This document shows positions 1-7,152 of a DNA stretch of 8,548 bases, one piece after another. Positions within the stretch are counted from its first letter, which is position 1. The number at the start of each line of letters is the position of its first letter. The notes beneath the pieces are model-generated. The model was not told where the DNA came from. It saw only the letters and a program-made list of their open reading frames with translations, and ran no database searches. The translations under genes and the position numbers were made by a program. This DNA comes from Pseudolysobacter sp. (GTDB taxonomy: Bacteria; Pseudomonadota; Gammaproteobacteria; Xanthomonadales; Rhodanobacteraceae), in assembly GCA_025351985.1 (NCBI GenBank), contig JANXUW010000043.1, positions 1-8,548 of the forward strand, read 5' to 3'.

Positions 1-233
1 ACGTCATAGCTTGCCATGACCTTTTCCCGGTCACCGTTAGTCAAGAATTGATCCCAAAGTCCCTCGATGAACTTGTCGTCCTCGGCTGTGTTTATTGCGA
101 CGCTTGCCTGCGTTGTTTTTACCGTTTCGTGCGGTCGAACATCTGCTGCGGCTGCACCGGCTGAATATGCGATGACAAGGGCAGCGACGATTATCCAGTG
201 CGACGCACGTATCTCAGTGGTGGGCCGGCGCAT
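1..233 (-). CDS. Exported protein of unknown function, 5' part only (runs off the left edge)
   Basis: An open frame starts at ATG 233-231 on the minus strand and stays open to the window edge, giving 77 complete codons and no stop. The N-terminus has the form of a signal peptide: MRRPTTEIRASHW (basic), then a hydrophobic stretch IIVAALVIAYSAGAAAA with a plausible cleavage just before DVRP. The mature part visible is hydrophilic and includes DKFIEGLWDQF and DREKVMASYD. An AGGA at 245-242 lies 8 nt before the ATG. The start overlaps the last 20 nt of the upstream DUF3857 gene in a different frame, which suggests a shared transcript and translational coupling. I do not recognise the family from this fragment. 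A second DUF3857/transglutaminase paralogue or another periplasmic protein would fit the position but is a guess. That it is a real gene is fairly likely, given start, ribosome site, signal peptide and overlap. Confidence 0.7.
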   Translation of the reverse strand, partial: MRRPTTEIRASHWIIVAALVIAYSAGAAAADVRPHETVKTTQASVAINTAEDDKFIEGLWDQFLTNGDREKVMASYD

Positions 234-2280
234 GGTTGTCGTCCTGCTGTTTGTCCATGATATTGCGCAGCGCGTTCTCCAGGCGCTGTCTGCGTTGTTT
301 CTGATCATCGGGCTCTGATTGAGCGAATGCCATACGCTGGTTGAGGGCATCGTTGAGTTCGCGCAAACGCTGGATATGGCTGTTGGCCTCTTTTATGTCC
401 AAGGCATCCTCGCGCGATGTGTAGTGCTGGATATTGCGCACGATATTGCCCGAGACATGAACGTCTTTTTCGTAATGCACAAACGCGTTTTCGATGGTTT
501 TTTTCTCGTCTTTGCCGAGCCAGTGCCAGCCCGTCGGAAATTGCATTTCAACGGTTTGCTCGACGTCGGCAGGATGTGCAATCGCCAAAGGCGCCGTGCG
601 CACCATGGTCTTGGGCAAACCGACGCGCTCCGCGATGAGATCAGCATACATATCGATCACCCGCGATGAGGACGTGTTGTGTTCCCATGCCGACACAAGC
701 GCGTAGCTGGAATGAATCACCACGCTGTCCTCCGCGTCGAGCTCGCGAATCTCCACAGGGGTTTTTATCTCGACATCACCATAGCGCTTTCGATAAAAAT
801 CCGCGTAACGGCGATCAAGTTCATCCTTGTTGTGCACGCGTAACGAGCGGCGCAATTGTTCGGCGGCATTACCTGCATAACGCGTCTCTACGTCCAGCAC
901 GATCTTGCCGTCCGCCGCCGGTGTGTAGCGTTCCACGCCGCTGACACGATCAATGGCAGTCGGTGCGGAAACATTGACCAGATCATGCGTGCCCGACGCC
1001 ACCGGCAGCGCCACGCCAAAGTCCAACCGATCAAGCTTGCGGATAAGTCCACGTTGCTGGGTCGCGGTCGGGTCGAGCCAGATCGATTCGCCGGCCAGTT
1101 TTACCTGGACAATGACGTGGTCGAACGCCGACGCCGCCGGCGGAAGATCGGCTACTCCCTTGGTATGCGTTGCCAAGACGATGGCGGGATAGGCTTCGAT
1201 GCCCAATCGATCCAGAATCGCTGCCAGCAAACGTGCCTTGTCCTTGCAATCGCCATAACGCTTTGTCCAGGCTTCGGCGGGCTCGGCCGGGCGATGCGAG
1301 TTTTCGCCGATTTCCGTGCCGAAGTAGCGAACCTCCTCCTGCACCGCGCGCAGCGCCGCCGAGATTCGATCATCAACGCTTGGCAAGCGCTTCCAGCCCA
1401 CGATGCGCTGCTCCAGATCTGGCGGCAAGGTTTTGTAAGGCGGGTAGAGTGTGCGTGCCCATGCCGCGACATCAGCCCAGGTTCGATTTTCCGAGACGAC
1501 CAACTGAGGCACACGCCAATACCACACCGGGTACACGCCCTCATCATGAAAAGCAGCTATGCCATGCACAGATAATTGAAGCTCATGCAAACCCTCGCTT
1601 TTTTTCTCGACCGGCTCTGGGGCCGAGTCAAGTCGCCGAATTGCGATTTTTGCATCCTTATCAAAAAGAATACGCATGCTTCGATCAAGCATCACCGAGG
1701 TGGTCGCAAAGCTGGCCCGCTCATCGTCCAGCCCGGCGAGAACCGGATTCTCGCCTTCGATGCCGTAACGAACCCGAACCACATCGCCGGCCCGAATGTC
1801 ATCGAGAACCAGTAGTGCGGAGATCGCGCCGGTGGTCATGTCCTGCTCGAAGCTGGTTTCCCGGCGGGCCATTGTCACGCGCTTGGGGTCGAGATGATCC
1901 TGCCATACACCCTCGCGCCGCACTGAGACTTCGTAAAAGGTGAGTCGCTGGAATTCCGGAAAAAAATCCGTCTCGAATTTTGCTGCATCGCCCGCCAATT
2001 CCGAGGTGACGGCTTCATACGCCATATCGTAATAACGCACTCGCACACCGGCGCGGCGGTCGGCCTGGAAATCGACCAGCCAATAGCGCCAGCGCTCGCC
2101 AGCCAAGCCCGGTGCTTGCGGATCCCACGTAGCTGCCACTGAACGAGGTTGTACCCAATCCGGCGTACTTGCGACAGTAAATGCATAGTCGCCGCGCTGA
2201 AAAGTCTGCGTAGCGTGGACATTAGACATCGCGAAGAAAACGATGGCTGCGAGAATTCTGTTGATCCACGCTTTTGTCAT
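214..2280 (-). CDS. Exported DUF3857 / transglutaminase-like domain protein
   Basis: Predicted exported protein of 688 residues. The frame extends 13 codons further upstream to 2319. I chose ATG 2280-2278 because it directly begins a signal peptide (MTKAWINRILAAIVFFAMSNVHA, cleavage after VHA) and has AGGAG at 2295-2291, 10 nt upstream. In the chosen numbering a DUF3857-type beta-rich region occupies roughly residues 35-215. A transglutaminase-like domain follows at about 270-410, with Cys345 in YGDCKDKARLL, His388 in FDHVIVQV and Asp403 in WLDPT, the expected order and spacing for a Cys-His-Asp triad. The remaining C-terminal part is mostly beta-like and ends in a charged, Gln-rich helix (residues about 630-680) with coiled-coil character. 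Family members are usually periplasmic or membrane-associated, and their reaction is generally unknown. A protease-like or cross-linking activity is possible from the fold. It overlaps the next minus-strand gene by 20 nt. Confidence 0.88.
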   Translation of the reverse strand: MTKAWINRILAAIVFFAMSNVHATQTFQRGDYAFTVASTPDWVQPRSVAATWDPQAPGLAGERWRYWLVDFQADRRAGVRVRYYDMAYEAVTSELAGDAAKFETDFFPEFQRLTFYEVSVRREGVWQDHLDPKRVTMARRETSFEQDMTTGAISALLVLDDIRAGDVVRVRYGIEGENPVLAGLDDERASFATTSVMLDRSMRILFDKDAKIAIRRLDSAPEPVEKKSEGLHELQLSVHGIAAFHDEGVYPVWYWRVPQLVVSENRTWADVAAWARTLYPPYKTLPPDLEQRIVGWKRLPSVDDRISAALRAVQEEVRYFGTEIGENSHRPAEPAEAWTKRYGDCKDKARLLAAILDRLGIEAYPAIVLATHTKGVADLPPAASAFDHVIVQVKLAGESIWLDPTATQQRGLIRKLDRLDFGVALPVASGTHDLVNVSAPTAIDRVSGVERYTPAADGKIVLDVETRYAGNAAEQLRRSLRVHNKDELDRRYADFYRKRYGDVEIKTPVEIRELDAEDSVVIHSSYALVSAWEHNTSSSRVIDMYADLIAERVGLPKTMVRTAPLAIAHPADVEQTVEMQFPTGWHWLGKDEKKTIENAFVHYEKDVHVSGNIVRNIQHYTSREDALDIKEANSHIQRLRELNDALNQRMAFAQSEPDDQKQRRQRLENALRNIMDKQQDDNHAPAHH

Positions 2281-2639
2281 GTAGTCCCGACTCCTGTCAT
2301 TGCTGGGTAAATTGAGCACGATTTGCGTTGAATCCTATGCTGCGACTTGGCGTGTTGGATTCGACAAGTAATCGCTATTACCAACTCCTAGGCAAAAACG
2401 TGTGTTCCCGGCGCTGACAAATTATTCGCGCCAGCGCACCCGTCAATCTTGACCCTCGCTGCAACCTGATACTGGGAGCTCAGGCCATAGCCACGGAATT
2501 CTGCCATGTTTCTTCATGCCTGCGGATCTTCGTGTGACGAAACATGCAGGACGTTTCAAGCTCGCTCAATGGCAGCGTTTCAGCACATACGTCGGCGGCA
2601 ACGCCATGCATGGATCAAGCATCAATCGAGGCAAAGAAA
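2281..2639. other. Gene-free intergenic stretch between the IclR gene and the DUF3857 gene
   Basis: Both flanking genes run on the minus strand, so this region is downstream of the regulator and upstream of the exported-protein gene. I find no coding frame here with credible start, ribosome site and composition. It contains a candidate minus-strand promoter (2446-2419) overlapping an inverted repeat (GCGCTG 2411-2416 / CAGCGC 2432-2437). Small palindromes are GTAAT-cgct-ATTAC (2368-2381), an 8-bp-arm repeat CATGTTTC/GAAACATG (2505-2512 and 2539-2546), the hairpin TTCGT-gtg-ACGAA (2529-2541) nested in it, and CCATGCATGG (2604-2613). None is followed by a T-run on the minus strand, so no intrinsic terminator is evident. 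Confidence 0.6.
2419..2446 (-). promoter_or_regulatory. Possible sigma70-type promoter for the DUF3857 gene
   Basis: On the minus strand TTGACG (2446-2441) is followed after 16 nt by TAATTT (2424-2419). This would start transcription about 130 nt before the ATG at 2280. An inverted repeat, GCGCTG (2411-2416) with CAGCGC (2432-2437), spans the -10 element and could be an operator. The spacer is 1 nt short of ideal and the call rests on pattern alone. Confidence 0.3.
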
Positions 2640-3464
2640 TCAAAACCGCCCTTTGGTACGCTCCAGCACCTTGTCGCGTAACGCCAACAGTTTCGGGCCG
2701 AAATCCTGCAACAGTTTTTCGCGCGTCATCACCGATACTCGACCGCTGCAGTTGAACGCGAGCACGCGGCTGCCGTCGGCGGAAACCAGCGGGACACCGA
2801 TCGCAAAAACCTCGGCGTTCCAGTCGCCCATCGAGAAACAGAATCCATAGTTCTGGTAATCCTGGCGCGCACGCACGATGCCGGCGCGAATCCGCGGCCA
2901 GTAGCCTGGCTCGCATTCTTTTTCGAGATTGACGAGGTAGCGCTCGAAGGCTTCATCCGAGCGCGATGCCAGATCAGCGCGACCCAACGCAGTCGAGCCA
3001 TGCGGCACGCGCGCGCCGACGGTCAGGTTCATCTGGAACGTCGCATCGCCCTGGCAGACTTCGAGCAACACCATGCGATGGTGCTCGCGGTCGCCTTCGG
3101 CCAGCATCACCGCCGACTGGGTGTAGTCGGCCAGTTCGCGCATCAGCGGACGCGCGATCGCAAGCACGTCGTTGCTCTTGATCAAGGCATGGCCGAGCGA
3201 CAGCACCGCCGTGCCGAGCGCGTATTTTTCGAGCGCGGCGCTGTAGTTCAGATACCCCAGCGCGGCGAGGGTGAAGGTCAGGCGCGATACCGTGGTTTTC
3301 GGCAAGCCGGTCTGCCGCGCGATGTCCTGATTGCCGAGGTATTGCGCGCCTTGTTCGAAGCAACGCAGGATCGAAAACGCGCGCGCCACGGCGCTGACGA
3401 ATTGCGGATGGCTGTCGTCGATATTCTGCGCAAAGGTGTGGATGGCGCGCTTCGGACTACCCAT
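2640..3464 (-). CDS. IclR-family transcriptional regulator
   Basis: A 274-residue DNA-binding regulator, the usual IclR-family length. The N-terminal winged helix-turn-helix lies at about residues 22-85: FVSAVARAFSILRCFEQG is the typical first helix, and the recognition helix region is in ARQTGLPKTTVSRLTFTLAALGYL. The rest (about 95-270) is the GAF-like effector-binding domain, including VGARVPHGSTALGRA and the conserved C-terminal stretch VFAIGVPLVSADG. The start ATG 3464-3462 has GGAG 6 nt upstream. It lies 33 nt behind the acyl-CoA dehydrogenase gene on the same strand, so it is probably co-transcribed with it from the divergent promoter region. Paired 26-bp operator-like elements at 4760-4785 and 4882-4907 are the obvious candidate targets, which would make it autoregulatory. 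IclR proteins can repress or activate. Operator placement after the predicted starts favours repression relieved by an acyl-CoA or related ligand (inference). Confidence 0.93.
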   Translation of the reverse strand: MGSPKRAIHTFAQNIDDSHPQFVSAVARAFSILRCFEQGAQYLGNQDIARQTGLPKTTVSRLTFTLAALGYLNYSAALEKYALGTAVLSLGHALIKSNDVLAIARPLMRELADYTQSAVMLAEGDREHHRMVLLEVCQGDATFQMNLTVGARVPHGSTALGRADLASRSDEAFERYLVNLEKECEPGYWPRIRAGIVRARQDYQNYGFCFSMGDWNAEVFAIGVPLVSADGSRVLAFNCSGRVSVMTREKLLQDFGPKLLALRDKVLERTKGRF

Positions 3465-3497
3465 GTTTCACTCCGGCGCGATCCGTGTCGCAGGCAT

Positions 3498-4730
3498 TCA
3501 TGCCGTCGCACGAATCGTGTGCCGCGCCAGTTCGAGCTTGGCGATGGTGGCGCGATGCACTTCGTCCGGGCCATCGGCGAGACGCAAGGTACGGATGCCG
3601 GCATACAGGCCCGCGAGCGGAAAATCCTGGCTCACGCCGGCGCCACCGTGCGCCTGGATGGCCCAGTCGAGAATCTGGCAGGCCATGCTCGGCGCGACCA
3701 CCTTGATCATCGCGATCTCGGCGCGCGCGACCTTGTTGCCGACCGTGTCCATCATCGATGCGGCCTTCAACGTCAGCAGCCGCGCCTGCTCGATCATGCA
3801 GCGCGAATCGGCGATGCGCTCGTGCCAGATCGAGTGATCGGCGATGCGCTTGCCGAACGCCACACGTGTTTGTACACGCTGGCACAACAGCTCCAGCGCA
3901 CGCTCCGCCGCGCCGATGATGCGCATGCAATGGTGGATGCGTCCCGGCCCCAATCTTCCCTGCGCAATCTCGAAACCGCGGCCTTCGCCGAGCAGCAAAT
4001 TGCTGACCGGCACCCGCACGTCACGCAGCTCGATTTCCATGTGTCCGTGCGGCGCATCGTCGTAACCGAACACCGACAACGGACGCAACACTTCGATGCC
4101 TTTGCTGTCGGCCGGCACCAGCACCATCGACTGCTGCTGATGGCTCGTGGCATCCGGATCGGTCTTGCCCATCACGATGTACAGCGCGCAACGCGGATCG
4201 CCTGCGCCGGACGCAAACCACTTGCGGCCGTTGATCACATATTCGTCGCCGTCGCGGCGAATCGAGCACTGGATATTGGTCGCGTCCGACGACGCCACGG
4301 CGGGTTCCGTCATGAGGAAAGCCGAGCGGATTTCTCCGGCCAGCAACGGTTCGAGCCAGCGATCTTTTTGTGCTTCGCTGCCGTAGCGTTCGATGGTTTC
4401 CATGTTGCCGGTGTCGGGCGCGGAGCAGTTGAAAACCTCCGACGCCCAGGTCACGCGGCCCATGATTTCGCACAGCGGCGCGTACTCGAGATTCGACAAT
4501 CCTTCGGGCGCGCGTGGCGAGCGCGGCAGGAACAAATTCCACAAACCTAGCTCGCGAGCGCGAGGTTTCAATTGCTCGATCACCTCGGTCGGAATCCACG
4601 CGTTGCCGTTGTCGCGGTTGCGCTGGATTTCCTGCATATACGCGGCTTCGTTCGGATAAATGTACTGGTCGAAGAAGCGCGTGAGTTCGGCGCGCAAACT
4701 TTCGACTTTCGGCGTGTAGGAGAAATCCAT
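3498..4730 (-). CDS. Acyl-CoA dehydrogenase, ACAD10/11-like
   Basis: A 410-residue FAD-dependent acyl-CoA dehydrogenase, which normally introduces the 2,3 double bond into an acyl-CoA and passes electrons to electron-transfer flavoprotein. The N-terminal helical domain spans about 1-130 (it begins [19 protein letters not shown]). The beta domain includes the flavin/substrate motif MTEP at residues 140-143 and WFASGAGD. The C-terminal helical domain carries RVAFGKRI and QAHGGAGV. Near the C-terminus it has ADGPDEVH, where Asp386 aligns with the catalytic Glu of the YEGT motif in medium-chain dehydrogenase. This Asp-containing motif is, to my recollection, typical of the ACAD10/11 and LvaC-like branch, some members of which act on 4-phosphoacyl-CoA. 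The start agrees with family N-termini, although the ribosome site is weak. It is first in a leftward transcript with the IclR gene. The family is certain; the substrate is not. Confidence 0.93.
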   Translation of the reverse strand: MDFSYTPKVESLRAELTRFFDQYIYPNEAAYMQEIQRNRDNGNAWIPTEVIEQLKPRARELGLWNLFLPRSPRAPEGLSNLEYAPLCEIMGRVTWASEVFNCSAPDTGNMETIERYGSEAQKDRWLEPLLAGEIRSAFLMTEPAVASSDATNIQCSIRRDGDEYVINGRKWFASGAGDPRCALYIVMGKTDPDATSHQQQSMVLVPADSKGIEVLRPLSVFGYDDAPHGHMEIELRDVRVPVSNLLLGEGRGFEIAQGRLGPGRIHHCMRIIGAAERALELLCQRVQTRVAFGKRIADHSIWHERIADSRCMIEQARLLTLKAASMMDTVGNKVARAEIAMIKVVAPSMACQILDWAIQAHGGAGVSQDFPLAGLYAGIRTLRLADGPDEVHRATIAKLELARHTIRATA

Positions 4731-4759
4731 GCGAGATCCAGTCAGTGGATGGAAGTTTA

Positions 4760-4785
4760 ATTCCGTGATGCGGAACTATGTTCTG
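4760..4785 (-). promoter_or_regulatory. Putative IclR operator, copy 1 (three half-sites, ACAD side)
   Basis: Read on the minus strand from 4785, the element is half-site CAGAAC, 3 nt, inverted half-site GTTCCG, 5 nt, half-site CGGAAT. The last two form the 15-bp palindrome TTCCG-N5-CGGAA (4761-4775). It matches copy 2 at 18 of 26 positions; seven of the eight differences lie in the spacers and at the bases bordering them, and the eighth is the final base. It begins 13 nt after the last base of the predicted -10 of the leftward promoter and ends 29 nt before the dehydrogenase ATG. Three-half-site operators are known for the IclR-family proteins PobR and PcaU. Assignment to the local IclR is inference. 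Confidence 0.65.
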
Positions 4786-4797
4786 TAATCGAATGGC

Positions 4798-4826
4798 ATC
4801 CTAAAAGGCCGCACTCACATTCGCAA
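4798..4826 (-). promoter_or_regulatory. Predicted leftward sigma70 promoter for the ACAD-IclR transcript
   Basis: On the minus strand TTGCGA (4826-4821) is followed by a 17-nt spacer and TAGGAT (4803-4798), each four of six to consensus. The predicted start near 4791 gives a leader of about 60 nt and places operator copy 1 immediately downstream of the start. Confidence 0.5.
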
Positions 4827-4842
4827 GCGTATGCTTCTACTC

Positions 4843-4871
4843 TTGTCGAAGCGGCGAGGTGTCGGTACGAT
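4843..4871 (+). promoter_or_regulatory. Predicted rightward sigma70 promoter for the hydratase/dehydrogenase-thiolase-MaoC operon
   Basis: TTGTCG (4843-4848), a 17-nt spacer and TACGAT (4866-4871), each four of six to consensus. The predicted start near 4878 gives a leader of about 160 nt before the ATG at 5041. Operator copy 2 begins 11 nt after the last base of the -10. Spacing and -10 sequence closely mirror the leftward promoter, which strengthens both calls. Confidence 0.5.
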
Positions 4872-4881
4872 ATCGGGCATT

Positions 4882-4907
4882 CAGAACAAAGTTCCATTAT
4901 GCGGAAC
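4882..4907 (+). promoter_or_regulatory. Putative IclR operator, copy 2 (three half-sites, operon side)
   Basis: The element is CAGAAC (4882-4887), 3 nt, inverted half-site GTTCCA (4891-4896), 5 nt, CGGAAC (4902-4907). The latter pair forms the near-palindrome TTCC-N7-GGAA (4892-4906). Half-site order, orientation and spacers of 3 and 5 nt equal those of copy 1 but on the opposite strand, so each copy reads in the direction of the promoter it follows. Binding here would be expected to block the rightward promoter. Confidence 0.65.
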
Positions 4908-5040
4908 TTGGGTGCGCTTGATAAGGCGAAACAGCTAGAACGCTCACACGCTGCAAACATGCTGCCTCGTCTCCAGAAAAGCGGTACGAATAGCCCATAA
5001 AAACGTCATCGCGATCCATCACAACCACGCAGGAAAAAAG

Positions 5041-7125
5041 ATGTCAGTCAGCTACGAAATCCATGACGGCATTGCCGTACTCACCCTGGCCAATCCGCCG
5101 GTCAACGGCCTCGGCATCGCCACGCGTCGTGGTCTGGTGGAATCGTTGACCAAGGCCCTGGACGATGCGCAAGTGCGCGCGATCGTGGTTACCGGCGGCG
5201 AGCGCGCTTTTTCCGGCGGCGCCGACATTCGCGAATTCAACACGCCGCAGGCCGAGCAGGAACCGACCCTGCCGACCGTGATCGCCGCGTTCGAGCGCAG
5301 CAGCAAACCGGTCGTGGCCGCGATCAATGGACTCGCGCTCGGCGGTGGCCTCGAACTCGCGCTCGGCGCGAACTATCGCGTCGCCAATGGTCGCGCGCAA
5401 ATCGGTTTGCCGGAAGTCAAACTCGGCTTGTTGCCGGGCGCCGGCGGCACGCAACGCCTGCCGCGCGCGGTGGGTCTGGAAGCTGCCACCAACATGATCG
5501 TTTCCGGCACGCCGGTGGCGGCGGCGCTGCTCGCCAAAACCCGGCTGTTCGATCGCGTGGTCGACGGCAATGCGCTGGAAGCCGCGATGGCGCTGGCGCG
5601 TGAAGTCGCGAGCAGCGACGCAAAATTGCCGAAGGTGCGCGACTGGAAAATCAAGCACGAAAACGCCGAAGGTTTTCTCGGCTTTGCGCGCACCGCGGTC
5701 ACCGCCGCATCGGTCAATTATCCGGCACCGCTGAAATGCCTCGACGCGATCGAAGCAGCGGTATTGAAGCCGTTCGATCAAGGTTTTCAAGTCGAGCGCG
5801 AAGCGTTCGCATCGTTGATCCAGTCGCCCGAATCCAAAGCGCTGCGCCACGGCTTTTTCGGCGAGCGCGCCGCGGGCAAGATTGCCGATATCGGCGCGGA
5901 CGTGCCGCTGCGCGACATCCGTCGGGTCGGTGTGATCGGCGCCGGCACAATGGGTGGCGGCATCAGCATGAATTTCCTCAACGCCGGACTGCCGGTGACC
6001 TTGCTGGAGACCAAACAGGATGCGCTCGATCGCGGCCTCGCGACGATCCGCAAGAATTACGAAAACAGCGCGAAGAAAGGCAAGCTGACCCCCGAACAGG
6101 TCGAGCAGCGCATGGCGTTGATCACACCGACGTTGTCGTATGACGATTTGAAAGATGCCGACCTGATCGTCGAGGCGGTGTTCGAGGAATACAGCGTCAA
6201 GCAGGCGGTGTTCACCCAACTCGATGCCGCGGCAAAACCCGGCGCGATCCTCGCGAGCAACACCTCGACGCTGGATGTTGATCGCATCGCCGCGTTTACC
6301 GCCCGTCCGCACGATGTGCTCGGCATGCACTTTTTCAGCCCGGCGAACGTGATGAAATTGCTTGAGGTCGTGCGCGGCAAACAGACCGCCAAAGATGTAT
6401 TGGCAACGGTGATGGCGCTGGCGAAAAAGATCGGCAAGACCGCGGTGGTGTCGGGCGTCTGCGACGGTTTTATCGGCAACCGCATGATCGAGCAGTACAG
6501 CCGCCAGGCCGGATTTCTGCTCGACGAAGGCGCGCTGCCGCAGCAGGTGGATCGCGCGATGGAAAAGTTCGGTTTCGCGATGGGACCGTTTCGTATGGGC
6601 GATCTCGCCGGCAACGATATCGGCTGGGCGATTCGCAAACGCCGCGCACTCGAAAAACCCGATCTCACGTATTCGAAGACTGCCGACCTGATCTGCGAAC
6701 TCGGTCGCTACGGCCAGAAGACCGGCGCGGGTTGGTATGACTACAAGCCCGGCGATCGCAATGCATACCCGTCGGCCGAGGTGAATGCGCTGATCGAAAA
6801 ACACTCCGCCGATATCGGCCTGACCCGCCGTGCGATCGGCGACGAGGAAATCGTCGAGCGGCTGGTTTACGCGCTGGTCAACGAAGGCGCAAATATCCTC
6901 GAAGAAGGCATCGCCGCCAAAGCATCCGATATCGACATCGTTTATCTGGCCGGCTACGGCTTCCCGATCTGGCGCGGCGGCCCGATGTTCTACGCCGACA
7001 GCGTCGGCCTGTACAACGTGCTCGCGGCGATGCGCCGCTATGCCAAAGGCCACGAAGGCAACGCCTGGGAACCCGCGCCATTGCTGGTGCAACTGGCCGA
7101 GGCCGGCCAGTCGTTCAACCGCTGA
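5041..7125 (+). CDS. Bifunctional enoyl-CoA hydratase / (S)-3-hydroxyacyl-CoA dehydrogenase (MFE-1/FadJ-like)
   Basis: A 694-residue beta-oxidation enzyme that hydrates trans-2-enoyl-CoA and oxidises the (S)-3-hydroxyacyl-CoA with NAD+. The N-terminal crotonase domain (about 1-190) has the oxyanion-hole segments FSGGADI (57-63) and ALGGGLE (99-105). Its catalytic glutamates are Glu105 and Glu125, matching the pair in peroxisomal multifunctional enzyme 1. After a linker (about 200-290) comes an NAD-binding Rossmann domain with VGVIGAGTMGGG near 295-306. His430 (GMHFFSP) and Glu442 (LLEVV) form the dehydrogenase dyad, and Asn480 (GFIGNR) completes the site; the spacings of 12 and 50 residues equal those in mitochondrial 3-hydroxyacyl-CoA dehydrogenase. 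Two C-terminal helical dehydrogenase domains follow (about 478-575 and 610-690). The length fits MFE-1-type proteins. AGGA at 5031-5034 is 6 nt before the ATG. It leads the rightward operon, with 27 nt to the thiolase gene. All expected catalytic residues are present. Confidence 0.95.
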   Translation: MSVSYEIHDGIAVLTLANPPVNGLGIATRRGLVESLTKALDDAQVRAIVVTGGERAFSGGADIREFNTPQAEQEPTLPTVIAAFERSSKPVVAAINGLALGGGLELALGANYRVANGRAQIGLPEVKLGLLPGAGGTQRLPRAVGLEAATNMIVSGTPVAAALLAKTRLFDRVVDGNALEAAMALAREVASSDAKLPKVRDWKIKHENAEGFLGFARTAVTAASVNYPAPLKCLDAIEAAVLKPFDQGFQVEREAFASLIQSPESKALRHGFFGERAAGKIADIGADVPLRDIRRVGVIGAGTMGGGISMNFLNAGLPVTLLETKQDALDRGLATIRKNYENSAKKGKLTPEQVEQRMALITPTLSYDDLKDADLIVEAVFEEYSVKQAVFTQLDAAAKPGAILASNTSTLDVDRIAAFTARPHDVLGMHFFSPANVMKLLEVVRGKQTAKDVLATVMALAKKIGKTAVVSGVCDGFIGNRMIEQYSRQAGFLLDEGALPQQVDRAMEKFGFAMGPFRMGDLAGNDIGWAIRKRRALEKPDLTYSKTADLICELGRYGQKTGAGWYDYKPGDRNAYPSAEVNALIEKHSADIGLTRRAIGDEEIVERLVYALVNEGANILEEGIAAKASDIDIVYLAGYGFPIWRGGPMFYADSVGLYNVLAAMRRYAKGHEGNAWEPAPLLVQLAEAGQSFNR

Positions 7126-7152
7126 TCCACACGAATTCGATCGGGAAAACAC

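Noticed and set aside
856..1943. Plus-strand open frames of 239 and 257 codons inside the DUF3857 gene
   Set aside because: They are antisense to a protein with a signal peptide and transglutaminase triad, and have Arg/Pro-rich or unstructured composition.
2281..2319. Earlier ATG (2319) for the DUF3857 gene
   Set aside because: It would add 13 polar residues ahead of a well-formed signal peptide, whereas the ATG at 2280 has an AGGAG at suitable spacing.
2505..2550. Inverted repeat CATGTTTC/GAAACATG with a nested TTCGT-gtg-ACGAA hairpin after the IclR gene, considered as a terminator
   Set aside because: The stem is not GC-rich, the loop is long and no T-run follows on the minus strand.
3000..4550. 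A 516-codon plus-strand open frame opposite the acyl-CoA dehydrogenase and IclR genes
   Set aside because: Low-complexity Arg/His-rich translation without motifs; both minus-strand genes are clear family members.
4825..4836. Imperfect palindrome AAGC-gtat-GCTT between the two divergent -35 boxes, considered as an activator site
   Set aside because: Arms are only 4 bp and it overlaps the leftward -35; easily due to chance.
4959..5000. A 13-codon open frame in the leader of the rightward operon (begins MLPRLQKSG)
   Set aside because: No ribosome binding site, no amino-acid bias suggesting attenuation and no adjacent hairpin pair, so it is not supported as a leader peptide.
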